The notes below the pieces were generated by a model. The model worked only from the letters and a program-made list of their open reading frames with translations, was not told where the DNA came from and ran no database searches. From positions 4,710,501 to 4,774,500 of the forward strand of contig NC_090698.1 of NCBI RefSeq assembly GCF_040954835.1: a DNA stretch of 64,000 nucleotides, given 5' to 3'. Shown piece after piece: positions 12,801 to 36,265 of the stretch. Position 1 is the first letter of the stretch. The number at the start of each line of letters is the position of its first letter. A program made the position numbers and the translations under genes. The stretch comes from Lepisosteus oculatus. Taxonomy: Eukaryota; Chordata; Actinopteri; Semionotiformes; Lepisosteidae.

Positions 12801-12937
12801 CGGCGGCCAGGGCTCCACCACCCACCGCCCCCCGCCAGCCGAAGGAGGCCGGAGAGGCTGCCGGCGCCTCGCCCAGCGCCGGGTCGCCCGCCACCTCGGC
12901 TGGGCCCAAGCCCAGGATGAACGAGACCAGTTTTTAA
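878..12937 (+). CDS. shkbp1: SHKBP1 (SH3KBP1-binding protein 1), complete, 18 coding exons
   Basis: The spliced CDS is join(878..933, 2048..2101, 2201..2246, 2373..2446, 3642..3700, 3791..3871, 4283..4447, 4647..4737, 5411..5601, 6008..6123, 7235..7322, 7618..7734, 8369..8539, 8825..8980, 9334..9430, 10320..10504, 11877..12009, 12391..12937): 2427 nt, 808 aa, in frame throughout. Human SHKBP1 is about 707 aa and its paralog KCTD3 about 815. Known role: a cytoplasmic adaptor that binds the SH3 domains of CIN85/SH3KBP1 and affects EGFR down-regulation. Seen: an N-terminal BTB/T1 domain (about residues 8-105, [16 protein letters not shown]), a basic linker with [14 protein letters not shown], a WD40-like core (about 180-580) and a Ser/Pro/Ala-rich tail ending MNETSF. 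The linker and that ending match SHKBP1 and not KCTD3. The first ATG follows no competing in-frame ATG and leads straight into the BTB. All introns are GT-AG except intron 14 (GC-AG). Confidence 0.96.
1860..2000 (+). repeat. degraded tRNA-like SINE head in SHKBP1 intron 1
   Basis: The sequence has a tRNA-promoter-like layout (GTGGAGCAGCGGATAGGGG, then GAGTTCAGATCCC as a B-box-like block) followed by TTTGAGCAAAC, which resembles the central part of fish tRNA-SINEs. It lies just upstream of the short exon 2. The call rests on motif resemblance only. Confidence 0.35.
2738..3010 (-). repeat. 5S-type SINE, 3' part only (SHKBP1 intron 4)
   Basis: On the minus strand this is the tail half of the 5S-headed SINE family described at 62230-62663. 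It shares the TTTTCTGGACACTCCACTC tail, the CACCACCACCAGT block and the GGGTAACACCCCT block in the same order. The 5S-like head is missing, as in a 5'-truncated retroposon. Confidence 0.8.
4283..4737 (+). CDS. shkbp1: SHKBP1 exons 7-8: basic linker and start of WD40 region
   Basis: Exon 7 (4283-4447) reads [17 protein letters not shown] then [20 protein letters not shown]. This segment is typical of SHKBP1 and not of KCTD3, and it is the main basis for choosing between the paralogs. Exon 8 (4647-4737) reads [20 protein letters not shown], the start of the beta-propeller-like part. Confidence 0.95.
5411..10504 (+). CDS. shkbp1: SHKBP1 exons 9-16: WD40-like core
   Basis: Exons 5411-5601, 6008-6123, 7235-7322, 7618-7734, 8369-8539, 8825-8980, 9334-9430 and 10320-10504 encode about residues 209-582. 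Landmarks in order are [124 protein letters not shown] and [20 protein letters not shown]. The region is strongly conserved across the family. Several introns contain SINE copies. Confidence 0.96.
6197..6275 (+). repeat. 5S-type SINE tail fragment (SHKBP1 intron 10)
   Basis: Only the 3' end of the family is present: CACACTGGTGGTGGAGTGT, then CCAGAAAAGCACTGTGTAA and an AATTATTA-type end. It is a strongly 5'-truncated copy. Confidence 0.7.
8981..9333 (+). other. shkbp1: SHKBP1 intron 14 with a GC donor
   Basis: The protein frame requires exon 14 to end ...ACA GAT ATA G and exon 15 to start GG CCC TAC GGG, giving conserved [12 protein letters not shown]. The intron therefore opens GCGAGT and closes TTGCAG. 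The nearest GT (8985-8986) would shift the frame. GC-AG introns are a rare but known spliceosomal class. Confidence 0.88.
9757..10089 (-). pseudogene. fragment of an LTBP4 EGF exon plus flanking repeat, inside SHKBP1 intron 15
   Basis: Bases 9979-10089, read on the minus strand, match LTBP4 exon 62024-62143 with about three differences in 111 bases. They encode [23 protein letters not shown] sequence and keep the donor GTAATTG. The first codons and the splice acceptor are gone, so it cannot serve as an exon. Bases 9757-9975 match the dispersed repeat that adjoins the real exon at about 61857-62020, across the same junction. The SHKBP1 copy keeps about 70 bp of repeat that the LTBP4 locus lacks, so it was not copied from that locus in its present form. 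Confidence 0.88.
10586..11147 (-). repeat. full-length 5S-rRNA-derived SINE (SHKBP1 intron 16)
   Basis: Read on the minus strand, the head matches 5S rRNA, including GTACCTGGATGGGAGACC (the internal promoter C-box region). A family-specific body and the GTGTCCAGAAAAGCGCGATA tail follow. This is one of the longest copies in the window. Confidence 0.88.
11877..12937 (+). CDS. shkbp1: SHKBP1 exons 17-18: Pro/Ser/Ala-rich C-terminal tail
   Basis: Exon 17 (11877-12009) starts [19 protein letters not shown]. Exon 18 (12391-12937) is GC-rich and encodes a low-complexity tail with [12 protein letters not shown] and the end MNETSF followed by TAA. Two motifs fit PxxxPR, the known consensus for CIN85 SH3 domains: PLPAPR (around 12622-12641) and PPTAPR (around 12817-12834). 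The tail accounts for most of the extra length over human SHKBP1. Confidence 0.93.
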
Positions 12938-13815
12938 GGGGCTTCTCCTGTCCTGCAGTTCATGCTCCTGCAGCCGGCCGGAGAGAGTGCAGGATTTCAC
13001 CACAGCTGCCTGGCCTCGTTGGCAAGGTTCAGTTTTCCCTCTAGTGTGAAAACGAGAATTTTATTCCTCATCTGTTCTTTTAAAGATCTTATATACAAAT
13101 GTATGCTGCACCAAAGCTCTTGACACTTCTCCAGTGTTTTGCAACCAGCAGAAGGGCTGAGGTTTTTTTTTGTTTGCGCAAAACTGGAGCAGGTTGTACT
13201 CTTCCAAGCAGCCCTGGCTCAGCTCCGGCTGCCCCCTTTAACATTTGCTGCAATTTGTTTTACTGTTACCTGTTAGGGGGACCTGAACGGTCTTCCCTTA
13301 AAAAGGGGGCCTTCGTGAATCTCGAGTGCTGCAAAACACCTTTCGTTTGGGTGAAACACTTTTTAATTTAAAAGACAAAATCAGCGCCTAAATCCTTCGC
13401 AGCCTGACGAAAGCAATAGACACGCGTCATGCTGCAGTGCACTTTTACTGTTCTGTTGGCCGTGACAGACCTTTCCTCTGGGGTTTTCCAGCACATTGGT
13501 GGAAAAATAAATTCCAAACGCTTTTGAGAGTTTCACTGTACTTTTCTTGTTGTGGGTAATATGTTGGCCCAGGCCATCATCAAATGTTTTGACAGAAAAG
13601 CTGAGAAACAAGCCAATAAGTGCGAGCGAGCTTTCTGGGAGATGAAGCTTGACATGCTTTAGTATCCCACTTAAGGAACCGAGCAGGGTCTCTCACAGTA
13701 GGACTCAAGTGCCTTCTGATAAATGCATTGCTGCCAAACTGATCATGTATGCAGTTCACTTAACAGGTGAATAAAATCCTGTTATGTCAAATAAAGCGTG
13801 TGATGCTTGTTTTTT
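12938..13815 (+). other. shkbp1: SHKBP1 3' UTR (inferred)
   Basis: The stretch runs from the stop codon to just past the strongest downstream polyadenylation signal. It has no coding exon or recognisable repeat. An earlier AATAAA at 13506 could give a shorter transcript. Confidence 0.55.
13790..13795 (+). terminator. shkbp1: candidate SHKBP1 polyadenylation signal
   Basis: AATAAA is followed at once by a G/U-rich stretch (GCGTGTGATGCTTG then a T-run), the usual layout of a cleavage and polyadenylation site. Other AATAAA hexamers lie at 13506 and 13770, so alternative sites are possible. Confidence 0.6.
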
Positions 13816-16224
13816 TTTAGGGGATGTTCAATGCAGGGAGGCAACAGTTTCACAGCTCCAGGGCTCTGGTTTCAGTTCCAGGATGGGTTACCTGTCTGTG
13901 AGGTGTCTGCACGTTGGGGTGCAGTCTCTCCTGATCTGTGAGGAGCAGACATTGAGCTGCCTGATTCAGAGTAGCTATGCTACCCAACAGTTGGGATAAT
14001 GGTCATGTGAAGATTAATAGTTCAGTATAGAAGGCCCAGTTTGTGTTTGCAAATCACAGATGCAAAAGCTCACATCTACCATTATTTACATATTTCATAT
14101 AGGATGTTGTATTTGATTGTTACCTTGAGCATCTCTAGTAAAGCAGGCACTGGGCAGATACAGACTGGCATCACTGCATTAAGATCGGTCATGCTGTCTG
14201 CTTATGAAAGCAGTGCCTATTAATGGACAGGTCTGCATCAGGTAACAATCGCCGTTCAAACACTGGCATTGCTTAGTGTAGTGCCTCTACAAACCCCATG
14301 CTTGTATTGTGAGGAACTGCTTTTAATATGTGCTAATTCAGTAAATGTATGCAAACAGATGCTGTTGAACCCATTTTTTCAAATCCTGGATATCAGTGTT
14401 AGACATTTAAACTGTGCCTGGAGGAGCAATTCAGGAGCCCAAGTCTTGCTTTCTCGCACTGATGCATTTGAAGAGCTCAGGCCCCACCACATGAACAACC
14501 CGTGTCCCATCTAAGCATTTGAAACTTTCAGGCTTTTCTGTCTGAGCTAAGGAGAGCAGACGTGTTGTCCTATCGCATGCAGCAGTCACACAAGCAACAC
14601 AGTGAAGGCTCTGTTGTATTGCAGTTTAATGCGCGTCAGCTTTCTTTACAGTATAAGTGCATTTACCACCAGTCAGCAGGAGGTGCCCTTTTTTATTTTA
14701 CCTTACTGAAACTCTTTGCAGACTAGATCCCTCTGCTTGTCACTGACGAGAACATGTTTCGCACAAGATGGCAAACAATTGATTGCAATATTCAAAAGAT
14801 CACTGCTTCCATTTTATAATGCGAGTCACAGGTCTGTCAAAACCTCTTCCTTTACAGTATTGCCAGTCCAAAGCTGGAGAATACTCTGCCTGCACTCTGG
14901 AACAAACTGACCTATATTGTTTCATCCACTCTAGTGTCCTCCTAGGACTTAAAGCTCTTCGAAATTCACTCCTGTGGAGGACTGCAAACATCACGCCTGA
15001 TTGATTTCACAGTTTTCAAGTAAGCTTGGAGTCTGGGCCTGCAGTCCCAGCTTCATTAGCCACGGAGTAGACCTCACCATATGGCAAACAGACTGACAGA
15101 ACTAGAAATTGTGTTCCAGCTGCATTTTCTGTGCTACTATGAGTAATGTGGGAAACTTATGCCGGTTTTTAACTTTCTACAGACTTATTCAGGATATAAA
15201 TAACAGCAGGACTTTTCCCTGAGAATGCAATTAATATAAATAGCAATAAATGTCTTAAGTCACACCCTCCTCTACTGCGTGCCTTCAAAACAAGTTAATA
15301 TAACTTGAATAAGGTAGAACAGTCAGATTTTATAAAAGCACCCTGTATGTTTTCAATAACATTTATGTTCCGGTTACCAGCATGAAAAAGGACTTCATTC
15401 CTACCTAAACCAACCTGACAGGATGCTGGCGATTCCAGTCCTGGGTCATGAGCTGGCAGGTTTACTGTGGGAGAGCAACAGTAGGGCATGTTTCCGGAAT
15501 AATCCCGCAGGAATTCGCTAGAAAGCACCAAAACAATATGCGAAAGGCAACCGGCGAAAGCGTTTAGAAAAAAGAAAACGGAATCTATTGCAAAAGTTAC
15601 CGCTTTCTATGGGCGTCCCAACACGGGAAGCATTTTTTCTTCTAACCTCTGAAACCCCTGACCTTTGCGTTTTCATTTTTTTAAACCAAATAAACGTTTA
15701 AAACCGAATCTATTCTAGCACAAATCAGGATACACTTATCTCCCATCGCTCACGTAAGTGACTAACTACCCCCTCCGCCCTTAGATACCCGGAGTCAGCG
15801 TCTTCCACCTTAAGGCATCCAGACGCGATTGTCCCTGTTTAGCACTCGCTAGGCTATCTTTGGCGACCTCTTGTGGACTCTTACGGGATTGTACACATAC
15901 TGTTGCTCTGCCACAAAGGAAAATCCATTTGACAATAATGTGATATGACAGTTCCTGTATGTACTTGGAAAATTCAATACCATATCACAGATGGCTCAGT
16001 TGTAGCAGAGAAAAACCGAAAGTATGCTCCCCCCATAACATATTTGGAATATCCAATCCATCTCGGGTTGATTTCGAGGCGATGAAATGTTTTTCCTCTC
16101 TGGTTCCGGTGTGAGCACATAGGAATGGTGAACTCAGGCAGCCATCCCAGAAGGGCCGGGCTCCACGGCGTGGGGTGGGGTGTGTCGGTGTGTCACTGGG
16201 GGACTGTGTGTGTGTGTTTGGGGG
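13816..16224. other. intergenic region between convergent SHKBP1 and esrrd
   Basis: No coding exon is visible on either strand. Around 13833-13960 there is a worn tRNA-SINE-like stretch (CACAGCTCCAGGGCTCTGG followed by a CTGTCTGTGAGG-type body). The remainder looks unique and AT-rich. The 3' UTR of esrrd must lie at the right end; I could not pick its polyadenylation site. Confidence 0.45.
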
Positions 16225-28207
<11,983 letters not shown>

Positions 28208-30255
28208 CGTGAGAAACTCTCAGAATGACCAACCCGAGCTGTCACGAGCAGAAACCCACGGGCTGGAGACGCGACTGAAGTCGCGGGACAGAGAGGCGCT
28301 CTTATTTAACAGGGATCTGATATCAGCAGGGAAAGGGGGGCGGTGTGAACTGAGCTAATCCAGCCACAGTCAGTAAGCGGCTGTATCGATGAATGCAGCC
28401 CAAGCTAATATACTGTATAGGGAAATAAACTATTCAGAACCATATACTCATAAACTGATTGAACTCTTATCTATAATAATAAATGCAGGTATAAGCAATT
28501 ACAGGTAAACAAATAGGTGCTGTAGGGTCAGCACATGTAAGGTGAAATTCTATTAAATAATAGGTATAACATATACTGGACATATCTTCATTGTAAAAGT
28601 TAGTTTGGAACTTTTTTAACTTGTAACAGTTAAATGGGGGTTAAAAAGGTGAAGCAAAGTCTGAGCTGTGTGAAAGAACCATCCTATCCTTTCCACTAAA
28701 TTAAAGGTGACCCACAAATACTGAAGGTAATCAAAGGGAACAAAATCACAATGGTTGCACTAATATCCCACATCACACAGTATGGGAACTGAAGAAATAG
28801 CTGATTTATTGTACGGCTTCTGACTCTCTTCTTTTAAAAAGGATGGATTGTGTTCTGGTGCATTTTTCTTGTTTGGTTATTTTGAATGTTAATGTTACTT
28901 TGCTGCTGCTCATCACTCCTGACCCACTAACCCACACTCAGAAAATTCAAAGCTGATTAATAGTCTTAAGGTCGGCCTTGCTGATCGGGGAAAAATGATC
29001 TTTTGTCACTGCATTCTGACAGGCCCAGAGCAGCTCCCATTTTCGGATGATTTTTTCCCCTTTTCTCTGAACAGGATGTTGCTTACAGTCAATGAAATGA
29101 ACAGTTTAAGGTTCGTGCGGTCGTCCGTTTACAGTCAACAGTTGCAAAACGGCGATTTGACAGAGACGCTGCCAGCATCTTAGCAAACTGAGGGGGCAGG
29201 AACCAGCAGAAAACCAGTCCCCTTTGCACAGTCACAGGAGTGTTGAAACTATGGCCATTCAGGTATTGCCGTGTTCATACCCCTTTTTCTGGTTGTAATG
29301 ATCACAAGACCTCTTAACTGCTACTCAAGGACTTTTGGGTGTTATTTTCCAGCTCATTCTGAACCGTCATCCATTTACTTGCATTAAGAAATAGAAGAAG
29401 AGAGTTCTGGAAACAGTGTGTCAATGCCCTCCCTTTCCAGAATGACAGTGTAGAACATCATGAGCTGACAAAGTCCTTCTGTCACTGTGGCCAGTATTAC
29501 AGCATATTTAACACACGCAGAGCCTTGCAATTTTCAAGCTGTTTTGATGAACAGACTTCAAAGCACAAATAGTTAGTTTCTCATACTGATATCCCTGCAA
29601 AACTCAATAGTGGCAGTGCACTTCTCAAAAGTGCTGGAAAGCCAGACTTTGTGTGGTAGGAGCTAGACATGCAATATTCAGCCTCTCTTATTGAAAAGTG
29701 ACTCCCCCCTATCCCGCCTGTATCCACCCTGGGGCCTAGCCTCTCGACCTGGAGGTTCGACCAACATGCCTGCACACAGCCATCAATCACTGCCAGGCTT
29801 GGCAGCCGCAGAGAAGGTACAACACAAACACATGTGTATCAGCTTCAAAACCAATTATTTTCCACCTCCATGTCACAACAGTGCATGGGCTGGCTTGAGG
29901 GCCAGAGAGGTTTAGTTAGAACTGATTCCCAGCTGAACAGGTACCAGGAAACTATAGCAATCCAAAAAAAGGCTGATAGGTCCTTAGGGACACACTCAGC
30001 TCTTGCATTCCGTAATCCTTCCTGGTCTGCCTCCCAGATCCTAGCACACAGAGTGAGGTTGGTTTATTCTTCGGTGCCCTGCAATTAGTCCTCCAGTATT
30101 GATAAGCACACACCTTTGCAGCTTTAACCAGTCTTTAACTGTGTTCATGGATGCTTGTATTAGGGTGGTCAATATGAGACTTATTGAGACCTACTGTAGT
30201 GGTCTGGTGTGTTTACTGTAGGTGTGCCAAGGTCTTGTGTGTGAAACCCTAGGGG

Positions 30256-30532
30256 TGGAGTGGTGGCTCTGTGGCTGAGGATCTGTGCCTGTGGCTGGAA
30301 GGTTGCCGGTTAAAATCCTGTGGCGGGCAGAGGAATCCTACTCCGTTGGGCCCCTGAGCAAGGCCCTTAACCCCAGCTGCTCCAGTGGTGCCATATAAAT
30401 GGCTGACCCTGGGCTCTGACCCCCAGCTTCTCTCCCTGTCTGTGTGTCTCATGGAGAGTGTTGAGGTATGTGAAAAAGACAAGTTCCTAATACAAGAAAT
30501 TGTATATGGCCAATAAAATGATCTTATCTTAG
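30256..30532 (+). repeat. tRNA-derived SINE, near full length
   Basis: The copy opens GTGGCTCTGTGGCTGAGG (A-box-like). It continues with GGTTGCCGGTTAAAATCC (B-box), CCCCTGAGCAAGGCCCTTAA, CTTCTCTCCCTGTCTGTG and a tail CAATAAAATGATCTTATCTT. The same order of blocks recurs at 41671, 44941 (partial), 57019 and, reversed, 63090, which defines the family. Confidence 0.88.
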
Positions 30533-32446
30533 AGTCACTCCAGTGGACCTGGGTGTGTTCTGAAAGCTCTGGGCAAAACTAGCCTGACCCAGGCAAAATA
30601 AGATTGACCAGACTATCGGTTTTCATCCTTAAGTGTACAATGTCACAGCAGTACACAATTTCACACAAAAGAAAAAAACATATACTGTATGGGTTTATGA
30701 TGTGCTCATCATATTCTTGAATGAAAGTTCTCACTTAACAGAGAACATTTCAAAATGGTACATGATCAATGAAAAATATCATTAAAGAGTGTCATTTATA
30801 TATTTTATTTCACAGGGTGAGATGCACTTCAGTTTCTGCAAATATATCTCATGATGAATTAAGTCAACAAACCCATGTATAAGTAAGTGTGCATCTCCCC
30901 ATGTGCAAAGGTTATTCTGTTTTCAAAAGGTTTAAATAAGTTTTAAAAAAATAGCAAAGCAGGAACACCAAAAGAATACCAAATGACCATTTTTCTGTTC
31001 TAAACTTTCTTTACATGTTCCTTACATTTCAATGCAACTACCACCTTAAATGGAAAACACCAAGCAATCCCACAAGCCACTGAATGCTGGTTAATTTTCT
31101 GACAATGCAATAATGGTGATTGCTTGATGTTGTTGAACTATTTTCAGTATACATTTAAATGAACTGACCTCACCGGTTTAAAATGTTGAGCATTTCCTAG
31201 ACGTTTGCATTCTAGGATGCATTTCCTAGAATGCATCCAAAAACATAGTGCTTGTAGCTGTAATGATTCATCTGTTTAGAGTGTTTCTAAACCACTTTAT
31301 GATAAACACCACTGCGCTGGTTATGTTCAGTGCTTGAAAGTCAAACGAAACAGCTGAACTCTGTGATGGGGGACTGGAATACTAAGCACCCATAGACCCT
31401 GCAGCAGATTCTGGAAGGGGGAGGTTAAACGTACTTGCTATAGTTAACACAAAAGCAGTGATACTGAGTGAGTCAGTCAGGTTCAGAACATCTATGGTAC
31501 AAAAGTGAATCATACAATAGGCTAGATTCTGCAAAGGCACTGATGTTCTTGAAGGTCACTGCCACCCTATGAAACTTGAACAGAAATTTCACCACTTTTA
31601 GAGTTTTAACTCCTGTTTCACATACTGTAGTTTATGTCAATTGGCCTTTTTGGGTCTACCACGCCTTTACCGTAATTTCACTGCGCTTTTTTCACAACTT
31701 CTTTTTCATAAAGATTTCTACTAACAGGTACAGATAAATTACTCAGGAGGGATATTGCGTTAGGGACTTCAAGTCCTTTGAAACTCTAATTTGGTAAACA
31801 GATGCTTGTTGTTTCTAGCTGGATTGCACCAGCAGGTAAGGCTCCGTTTCCCTGTTGGTAAAACAGGTGGATTGATTTGCAAACCGCCCGCACCCGTCAC
31901 GTGGGCTGTATTTACACAAAATGAGCTCCCCTGTGGCACACGCGCGCGGGGAGTGGGGGAAACACAGCCGCCGGTGAAATCTCCACTCAGGCATCGAGAC
32001 AGAGAAGGGGGGAGTGTCGGCTGCGGACGCAGTCAGTGGGTCGCGTTTAGAAAGGATTACACGGCAGATTAAAAGCGCCATTCCGCTGCGAGAGACGGCG
32101 TTTTCATACGCTCTGACTCCCCGGCAGGTGCGGTACGACATCCCCTGCAGGTCAAATTCATTCGACTGATGAATTACCGTACTTCATGAGACAGAGTTCT
32201 GTCGCCAGAGAACTGTGTCTCGCTTTTTATAATTAGCACTTAACCTTATACACGTTACAAAAAATAATGACAGTTCTGCCCCGTCCTCATCATCAGTTTA
32301 ATTGACCAATCTCCCTGCCACTTTCTTACTTTTGACCCTAAGGAAACTCAAGGGGTGTTCAGAGAGGTTAGGCCTTTATATGAGGTACAGACCAATTTGG
32401 TTTAAATATTAATAACTGAGCGTAACTTTATATATAACTGTATATA

Positions 32447-32525
32447 AGAGCGCTAGTGTGAGGTCAGGCTTCTAGAGTCCGGCTGGAAAGATACGGGTTC
32501 GAATCTCAGGTGGGGCGCTTCTTGT
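32447..32525 (+). other. tRNA-like motif (SINE head or tRNA pseudogene)
   Basis: GAGCGCTAGTGTGAGGTCAGG is followed by GGGTTCGAATCTC, a good B-box, and GGGGCGCTT that can pair with the start. I could not fold a proper cloverleaf with an anticodon, so I do not call a functional tRNA. Confidence 0.3.
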
Positions 32526-34049
32526 CCTCATGAGCGAGCTAGGAATGTGCTTGGTACACCCCCCAACTACAATGTCTAGACAAATTAGTCGCTGGGGGTA
32601 AACATTTCAAGTACATTAATGAATTTCTGGTCATATAACCCATTGCTTTCAATCGAGAGAACGAATGTTTTAGCTAGGAACCCTTAAAAACGACTTATTT
32701 GTTATTATTCCTTTCTTGACTGAAATGACTATCTGTTTGCTCGTGCTCTTTTAAAACAAAGCGTTACATACTGCAGAGGCGTGAGGAAGATCAATATTAC
32801 TAAACCTTATATTTATATTTAACCGTGTAACAGATGGATTGCAAGAACAGGCTTAATAAAACAGGTATATAACACCGTAAAACCCTGTATAATAAATACT
32901 ACTATCTTTAAAAGACGATAAACAAGTTTTGTATTTTCACCTGATCACAATGCCCATAGCAGAACGTATTGATTCCCTCTGCGAAGAGGATGGTATCATT
33001 AACTGCGATTCACAGAGCAACAGAGGCATCAGAAATGAGGTGCGTGAGATTTTGGCCCGGTGAGATCTGCTTGCATCGCCTAGTTGAGCGCCTGCGCCTG
33101 GACTTCGACTGAGGTGGTGGAGGAGAGATGCGTGAAAGAAAATGCGGAAATAATTTAATACATATATCTTACAGAAAGGTCATCGGGAATGGTTATGGTT
33201 TAGAACAGCTTTGGCGAAAGGCTTTATTGCATTACATCCATCTTCATTCAGTTGATAATATTGTCCGGCGTTCACGATGGTCATCTGATAAAAACGCGTT
33301 ACAACACAGGCTACACGTATAGTAGCCTGTATTTCCCGAGGTGCTAACAGAGACTGAAATGCGTTAATCGTTGTTAACGTCTTGTTTCGTAATAAGCGCA
33401 TTTTTTAACCTTCTTAACCGGGAAACCGAGTCAGTTAGCGTTAACTACTAATTACCGACTATCAAACGGGATGGACAGACCGAATAGCCTCTTTTCGTTC
33501 GTAACCTTTCTTGAATTCTTCTATAAATGTAAAGGTATGTTAAGTGTTAAAAAATACTCTAAAAATGACTTCGATTCAGTAAGTCTATGGAGCGGGATCA
33601 CAACGACTCGTCCTGGTTTCGGTAGCGTTCGCCCTCGATTCAGCGGGTGAAGGAATTCCTCGCTCTTCCGCCTGACCTGCGGTGTGGAAGAGCTGCGGGT
33701 GTTGGACCTCAGTGGTAACGTGGGACCCTCCTGTCTGAAACTGCTATATAAACGTGAGGTCTTATCATCACCTTCACCACCATCATCATCATCAGCAAGG
33801 GTGACGGTGTGGAGGAGCACTTACCAGTACTTTGACACTCTATTTTCTTTATTTTAAGTGATTTTAAAATACAGTGTATTAGAGTGCTTTAAGTCATGCC
33901 AGGGATGAGCATGGCTTGGCAAATACTGTACATGACTGTTACTAATACTATTAAGATGTCCTGTGCATAACAGCCGTAAAGCCAGAGAAAAAAGAAGATT
34001 GGGCACATAAGAAAGTAATATCAGTGAAAAGGACCTTCTTAGCAATGTA

Positions 34050-34365
34050 ATATCCATCCATTTTCTAAATACTTTCTTGAATGCAGGGTCATAGGGAGCC
34101 AAAGCCTATCCCAGCAGGCACAGGTGCAAGGCAGGACACACGTTGGATGGGACCAGACGCAAACTCTAATACAAACACACGCACACCTAGGGACAAGTTT
34201 CACAATTTACCTACCACTTTGCCTTTGGACTGTGGGAAGAAACTGGAGCACCTGCAGGAAACACACATAAACCTAGGGAGAACATGCAAACTCCACACAG
34301 ACAGTACCCCAGGGATCGAACCCAGGGACCCACTACTGCGAGGCAGCAATGATAGGGTCTGTGCC
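34050..34365 (-). repeat. tRNA-headed SINE with TGGATGGA tail (second family)
   Basis: Read on the minus strand it carries GGGTTCGATCCCTGGGG (B-box), GTGTGGAGTTTGCATGTTCT, a CACAGTCCAAAGGCAAAGTG-type block, GCTGGGATAGGCTTTGGCTC and the end AAAATGGATGGATATT. These blocks in this order are characteristic of a SINE family common in fish genomes. Confidence 0.8.
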
Positions 34366-35734
34366 AGGTCTAGCAAGGAAGGGAGTCTACTTTAATGTTG
34401 GACCACCAAAACTTTAAAGCAACACAATTGGACTGTTTTGGCACCTTGTTGTTCCACATATTTAAAGCTGCTGAGTCTGGATTTATGAATGAAAGGAGAG
34501 GCAGGTTCTTCTTAGAAAAGCACATAGCATTAGGATCATACTCCTGTGGTCTATTTCTCCCACCCTCTGTCTCAGGTGAGGAACATTCTGACCCAGTTCT
34601 AGCTCCGCTGTCCACACAGTGGGGTGATGCGATTACTGTCTAGGCTGCTGAGTGACATCTGTCTGCTATCCACCCTAATCTCCTAAAAGGTCTCTGCAGC
34701 AGGGCTCTGAGGTGAGCGCACACACATGCACTCATGCCCTCCACTGGACTGTGGCCTGTCTGCTCATGTTTACAGACACACGGTTCATGCAGCGGCCAAA
34801 AACAGGCCACTGGGTTAAGTCTCATCCCCTCTTTATCTCTGTTCATACCTTGAGACCATGCAGGATCACAGCTGGGAGCTCTCATGCTACTGTGTTCATT
34901 TCAAGCAGTGGCTCATGGCAGGTGAGTGTTAAGAGCTTAGCAGCACCATTAGCTTACCTAACAACAAACTGAGGGGGGGTGGTGGAGAGGAGATTTTCCC
35001 TGTCATGATAGCAATCGATTAGACAGATTTAGCAGCAAAAAGGCTGAATCATCCTTTGTCTCTCTCACTTGGACTGATCCCTGGTCTTTCAATAGCCATA
35101 CTGCATGTTGTGATAGTGCAGAAATCCGTGGGAAACAACTAGAGATAATTCAGTATTCTGTTTCTATGTTGTGATGTTCCCAGATTCCTGCACACCACCT
35201 TTTAATGATATAAACACAATCCAGTTTATGGTTAATACCCTCCACAGTGATTGGTGGTGCTCAGTGTGTCCAGAGCAAGAATGCTGCTGTTTACTGCATA
35301 TTTCTCGCACAAGGGGAAGGAAAGGCTCACATAGTTCTATAACATGCATGATCATAATTATAGAGTAATGCGAAACAAAATGGCAAAGAAACTTCTTCTT
35401 TTCTCAGTTGGCCTTTTAGGCAGTTTTGATTGCTCAGCAGTATTAGTTCCTTCATGAAAGCATCTGAGCATTAAAAAACTTGCATTTATGCATGTGTGCT
35501 TTTAGAACAATAAAGTATATAGATTCTGGACATTGATAGAATGTTTCAGGCATCATTTTGATTTGCTGATCATTACTGAATGATGCATAAGCACTAAATC
35601 ACCTCATTACAGAGTTGATTCGACACCAATGAGGCGGTTTATCCTGCTGAATGCTAAACAAACTGACAATAAAAAACACATAAGAAATGACCAATATGCC
35701 AGCGTTACAATGGTCTCTCCAGTAGTCGAGCCCA
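34366..35734. other. intergenic DNA, nothing recognised
   Basis: I see no exon, RNA gene or clear repeat family here on either strand. Confidence 0.4.
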
Positions 35735-36265
35735 GTGCTCCTTATACTTATATAGCACTTTTCTGGACACTCCCCTCCACCACCACCAGTGTGTAGCCCC
35801 AACCTGGATGATGTGACAGCAGCCATAGTTCAGTAGTACACTCCCCCACACACCAGCTCTATGTGGGGAGGAGAACAGAGTGATGAAGCCAGTTCAGAGA
35901 GGGGGATTATTACTAGTCTGTGATTAGTAAAGACTAATGGGAAATTTGGCCAGGATTCCAGGGTAACACCCCTACTCTTTTCAAGAAACACCCTGGGATT
36001 TTTAATGATCACAGAGAATCAGGACCTCGGTTTTACGTCTCATCTGAAGGACGGTGCCTTTTTACAGTCCAGTGTCCCCGTCACTATACAGGAGCAACTG
36101 GACCCACACAGACCACAGGATAAGCGCCCCCTACTGGCACCCTCCAATACCTCTTCCAGAAGCAGCCTTAGTGTTTCCCAGGAGGTCTCCCATCCAGGTA
36201 CTGGCCAGGCTCACACCTGCTGAGCTTCAGTGGGGCTGCCAGCTTTGAGTTGGAGGGTGATATGG
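35735..36265 (-). repeat. 5S-rRNA-derived SINE, near full length
   Basis: Minus-strand order: a 5S-like head with GTACCTGGATGGGAGACC, the AGTAGGGGGCGCTTATCC block, then the TGTCCAGAAAAGTGCTATAT tail. A small internal deletion removes the GCTTTACAGGTAATGGGG-type block. Confidence 0.85.

Larger units (their letters stand above)
28208..34049. other. upstream flank of esrrd and intergenic DNA
   Basis: The first few hundred bases should include the esrrd promoter and 5' UTR; a GGGGGGCGG box lies near 28336, but there is no clear TATA. Further on there is one tRNA-type SINE (30256-30532) and a tRNA-like motif (32447-32525). No coding exon is supported. Confidence 0.5.

Noticed and set aside
30256-30532. 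Possible tRNA gene because of good A- and B-box-like motifs
   Set aside because: The same sequence with a shared non-tRNA body recurs at four other places, so it is a SINE head, and no cloverleaf forms.
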